The position numbers were made by a program, and so were the translations under genes. The notes under the pieces were generated by a model that had not been told where the DNA came from, searched no databases, and saw only the letters and a list, made by a program, of their open reading frames with translations. This document shows positions 63,312 through 64,000 of a stretch of DNA of 64,000 nucleotides, piece after piece. Source of the DNA: Leptospiraceae bacterium (GTDB lineage Bacteria; Spirochaetota; Leptospiria; Leptospirales; Leptospiraceae); the NCBI GenBank assembly GCA_016708435.1, contig JADJFV010000007.1, forward strand, positions 62,001 through 126,000, read 5' to 3'. The first letter of the stretch is position 1; every line of letters starts with the position of its first letter.

Positions 63312-64000
63312 TTAATCTTTCTTCTCGTAAATATCATCCACTTTCATATTCAGCTTAAACAATGCTTTCTCTGCAATAATAAGCTTCCAGATTACAGTTC
63401 TAAGTAAGCTAAACAAGAATCCGGGGCTAATATGGACTATCTTCATTAGAATATCTTTGTCGATTCGAACAACCTTTGCCTTCTCCGAAACGGTAATCAT
63501 TGTCTGAGACCTGGGAGAGTCACTTACGATAGAAGTTTCTCCAAAGAAATCCCCTTTTTCGTATGTCGTAATCTTCATATTCTTTTTGTGATATTTTTTA
63601 ATAACAGCCACAGTTCCTTCGTAAATAAAATACATAGACCCATCACCCTTATCGCCTTCGGAATAAATCTTATCCCCCCGAAGCATGATACGATTGTGAA
63701 GATTATGAACATAATTAAAAACATTGATATTGTCAACCCGACTCTCATTCAGTCGAGTAGCTAATGCTGGATCAAGCTCTGGAAGTGCTTTGATGATTTT
63801 ATCAATGGAAGACTCTGCGCGTATCAAACGGGCAATGGTAGCTTTTAAAATAGAGAACATAAGACCGGGACTTTCTTTTGTCTTTTGAATGAATTTCTCT
63901 TTACTGAATAACAGCAATTTGCCGCTTTCGGATTTAACTTGAATGCTTGCCGTTCTAGGCTGGCTGGATATAAGAGAAAGTTCACCGAAGAAATCACCCG
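63312..64000 (-). CDS. Cyclic-nucleotide-binding-domain protein, 5' end outside window
   Basis: An open frame runs from the right window edge to a stop at 63312 (about 229 visible residues). Two cNMP-binding signatures are present: 'GDFFGELSLISSQPRTAS' at the edge and 'GDFFGETSIVSDSPRSQTMI' with 'MYFIYEGTVAVIKKY' before it. The protein therefore contains tandem cAMP/cGMP-binding beta-barrels with an intervening helix pair ('SPGLMFSILKATIARLIRAE') and a similar C-terminal helix. No DNA-binding or kinase domain is visible. A first in-frame TTG at 63917 is not the real start, because the upstream coding matches the family. It could be an effector of the cyclase at 35582. Confidence 0.88.
   Translation of the reverse strand, partial: GDFFGELSLISSQPRTASIQVKSESGKLLLFSKEKFIQKTKESPGLMFSILKATIARLIRAESSIDKIIKALPELDPALATRLNESRVDNINVFNYVHNLHNRIMLRGDKIYSEGDKGDGSMYFIYEGTVAVIKKYHKKNMKITTYEKGDFFGETSIVSDSPRSQTMITVSEKAKVVRIDKDILMKIVHISPGFLFSLLRTVIWKLIIAEKALFKLNMKVDDIYEKKD

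Overview
The window is AT-rich bacterial DNA (about two thirds A+T by eye) and looks like a chromosome segment of a spirochaete of the Leptospira lineage (Leptospiraceae). This is an inference from content: a gap-pgk-tpiA-secG operon, an adenylate cyclase with a 7TMR-DISM sensor beside glpD and a methyl-accepting protein, a ribH-nusB-TPR-HEAT cluster behind a tRNA gene, many loose-lipobox lipoproteins, and the dispersed 'CACAAAG/CACAGAG' intergenic repeats familiar from that group. No rRNA or convincing CRISPR array is present.

Layout. 1-6 kb: an edge-truncated unknown gene, two exported proteins, then a glycosyltransferase - radical SAM/SPASM - WG-repeat trio and an ACT-domain protein ending in a strong bidirectional terminator. 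6-9.5 kb: the glycolytic operon gap-pgk-tpiA-secG (minus). 9.6-18.5 kb: exported proteins, a CsgG-like lipoprotein, a response regulator/histidine-kinase fusion, and a LolCDE/MacB-type ABC exporter whose ATPase seems to start at ATC. 18.5-26.1 kb: a seven-gene minus-strand operon (GPH sugar transporter, IlvD/EDD dehydratase, HpcH/HpaI aldolase, SMP-30 lactonase, beta-hydroxyacid dehydrogenase, xylose-dehydrogenase-like SDR, TauE-like permease). It encodes a non-phosphorylative (Dahms-like) sugar-acid pathway and is bracketed by two near-identical ~45-bp direct repeats. 26.3-26.6 kb: a 61-bp tandem repeat. 26.8-32.8 kb: a tightly packed six-gene minus-strand defence-type operon (type IIG restriction-modification enzyme, two-TM protein, PD-(D/E)XK-like nuclease with a frameshift, MNT nucleotidyltransferase, HEPN protein, unknown gene). 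33-41.6 kb: a frameshifted outer-membrane protein, tyrS, adenylate cyclase, glpD, a six-TM chemoreceptor-like protein and a DoxX-like protein.

41.6-44.1 kb is a decayed zone with intergenic repeat copies, a zinc-ribbon membrane protein, and an IS91-like transposase relic split by a MITE-like hairpin element. 44.1-53.3 kb encodes the acetyl-CoA node on the plus strand: pta, ackA, then aceE-aceF-lpd (pyruvate dehydrogenase). 53.3-55.9 kb is a second unusual accessory zone: a decayed gene tail, a cassette of two small genes bounded by a perfect 25-bp inverted repeat, a second perfect 29-bp inverted-repeat pair, and a 37-bp near-perfect palindrome. 55.9-60.5 kb: tRNA-Thr(CGT), ribH, nusB, a TPR protein and a HEAT-repeat protein. 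60.7-63.1 kb: a frameshifted TonB-dependent receptor. 63.3-64 kb: a cyclic-nucleotide-binding protein running off the window.

Four otherwise convincing genes (dehydratase, nuclease, outer-membrane protein, TonB receptor) each carry one small frameshift that fits loss of one or two bases, mostly in short homopolymers. This may be real decay or residual sequencing error, so these four should be read as single genes whose integrity is unproven.
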